54,396 nt of DNA from Nostoc sp. FACHB-110 (GTDB lineage: Bacteria; Cyanobacteriota; Cyanobacteriia; Cyanobacteriales; Nostocaceae). This document shows positions 53,564 through 54,396 of this stretch, one piece after another. Numbering within the stretch: position 1 is the stretch's first letter; every line of letters starts with the position of its first letter. The translations under genes and the position numbers were made by a program. The stretch lies in the NCBI RefSeq assembly GCF_014697425.1, contig NZ_JACJRU010000050.1, positions 1 through 54,396 of the forward strand, read 5' to 3'. The notes under the pieces were generated by a model, which saw nothing but the letters and a program-made list of their open reading frames with translations, was not told where the DNA came from and ran no database searches.

Positions 53564-53592
53564 ATATAGCTATAAGGTTTAGTTTTAGCACA

Positions 53593-54264
53593 TTAACTAA
53601 CCTGTGACAGTTCTTTTGCTTTAATAAGTAGCAATTCAGCCCTTGAAACTAAAAAGCTATCATAGTCATCTGCAAACATATTAGTTGGGCAGAAATGAGT
53701 TGACAGTATTTTCTCTAAAATTGTATTGTCAGCAGGCATTTCAGAACGATATTGACTAGGGGATTTATCTTTTATTTTATTGTTATCTGTTCTAGCAAGT
53801 AGGGAGTAATTTGCCAGACAGTTGATTTTTTCATCGCTATTTCCTAGACTCTCTAAGTAGGCTTTAGGAAAAATATGATGAAACTCTTTTCGATTCCCTT
53901 GAGATAAAACTTCTTGCAAGGATATATTCGTGCCTTGAATAAAGTTTAAAGGTTTACCTTGTGCTAAAAGGAGAATGAAAGTTTCAGTTGCAACTGAAGA
54001 CCTGCGGAAATTTTTTTTAATAAAAAAATCACGTTCTAAGTCTATATCAAAATCTCCAAGTTTATGAGGCTTGCTATCCTTAAGTTGTTGTACTTCTACT
54101 AAATCTATATGAGTACTCTTAGCTCCTCCTCTGGCATATCTTTGCGAAAAGCAGGCACGCCAAAACCACTTTTTAATAACTTTATATTGTTCTTCAGGAA
54201 TAGGAGGAGGCTGTTTTTGTGAAGAAGCAAAGAAAGATGCTAGAACAGGTAATATATTTTCCAT
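53593..54264 (-). pseudogene. C-terminal fragment of a GmrSD-like (DUF262/DUF1524) protein
   Basis: 223 aa from the first ATG. It has WFWRACFSQRYARGG, then EFHHIFPKAYLESLG (HNH-type HHIFP motif) and NYSLLARTDNNKI, the C-terminal half of GmrSD-type proteins that act against modified phage DNA. The N-terminal DUF262 (ParB/Srx-like NTPase) part, usually some 300 residues, is absent: in frame only about 27 more codons (KLPEEPVFYLKLLP before the ATG) are open before a TAA at about 54345-54343, and the other minus-strand frames to the window end are full of stops. It is a 5'-truncated remnant or, less likely, a stand-alone HNH protein. Confidence 0.65.
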
Positions 54265-54396
54265 CGGTAAAAGTTTAAGATAGAAAACAGGTTCTTCCGG
54301 TAGTTTTATGGTCGTTATTAGAATTAACTTGATTTTAATAACTTATAATTTAGTCTTATCAATGTCTATAATATAGATTAGATAAGCATTTAGTAA

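Noticed and set aside
1..54396. tRNA, rRNA or known riboswitch genes
   Set aside because: None recognised by eye on either strand; a covariance-model search would be needed to exclude them fully.

Overview
The window looks like chromosome (or a large plasmid) of a filamentous, Nostocales-type cyanobacterium. The signs are frequent HIP1 octamers (GCGATCGC), heptamer-period tandem repeats, many palindromic dispersed repeats between genes, a Nif11-family peptide, and protein families typical of Nostoc, Calothrix and Tolypothrix relatives. The genus cannot be fixed from the sequence alone.

Left part (1-12.2 kb): a type III CRISPR locus. Two arrays with the same 36-bp repeat lie in opposite orientation. 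Their leaders face outwards and are near-identical, and each contains a 38-codon micro-ORF with a Shine-Dalgarno-like site. Between the arrays sits a gene for a P-loop kinase fused to a WYL domain. To the right is one compact operon: cas10/cmr2 without an HD domain, cmr3, cmr4, cmr5, a long Cmr6 that seems to carry a second Cmr1-like RAMP half, and a CARF-HEPN ribonuclease of the Csm6/Csx1 kind. No cas1, cas2 or cas6 is present. Cas10 keeps its GGDD cyclase motif, but Cmr4 seems to lack the aspartate that cuts target RNA, so this may be a locus that mainly signals through cyclic oligoadenylate. At the left edge a small membrane protein, possibly Csx18-like, seems to be cut off by the end of an insertion sequence.

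Middle and right part (12.8-51.8 kb): an unusually dense ion-handling island. It holds two P2-type cation ATPases, two P1B-like ATPases with an N-terminal HMA-like domain of the CoBaHMA kind, and a third CoBaHMA P-type protein that has lost its nucleotide-binding domain and all catalytic motifs. It also holds a CoBaHMA protein with a C-terminal glycine zipper, three CaCA-type exchangers, an ArsA-like protein, a beta-carbonic anhydrase, a DUF5132-like protein, two tandem DUF1345-like membrane proteins, a YtaF/MntP-like transporter with an EF-hand-like loop, a universal stress protein, a Nif11 peptide, a zinc-ribbon/coiled-coil/FGE protein, an AarF/UbiB kinase-like protein and several membrane microproteins. 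Much of this points to Ca2+, other divalent cations and possibly carbonate. Several members (P-type, AAA, ArsA-like, exchanger, methyltransferase) have lost key catalytic residues, which suggests regulatory or scaffold roles.

Right end (52-54.4 kb): an AurF-like di-iron oxygenase with its own plant-type ferredoxin, then a GmrSD-type HNH fragment whose N-terminal part is missing.

Intergenic DNA is rich in repeats: perfect hairpins at gene ends, heptamer tandem repeats, MITE-like inverted repeats and a roughly 110-bp sequence present in inverted copies 25 kb apart.
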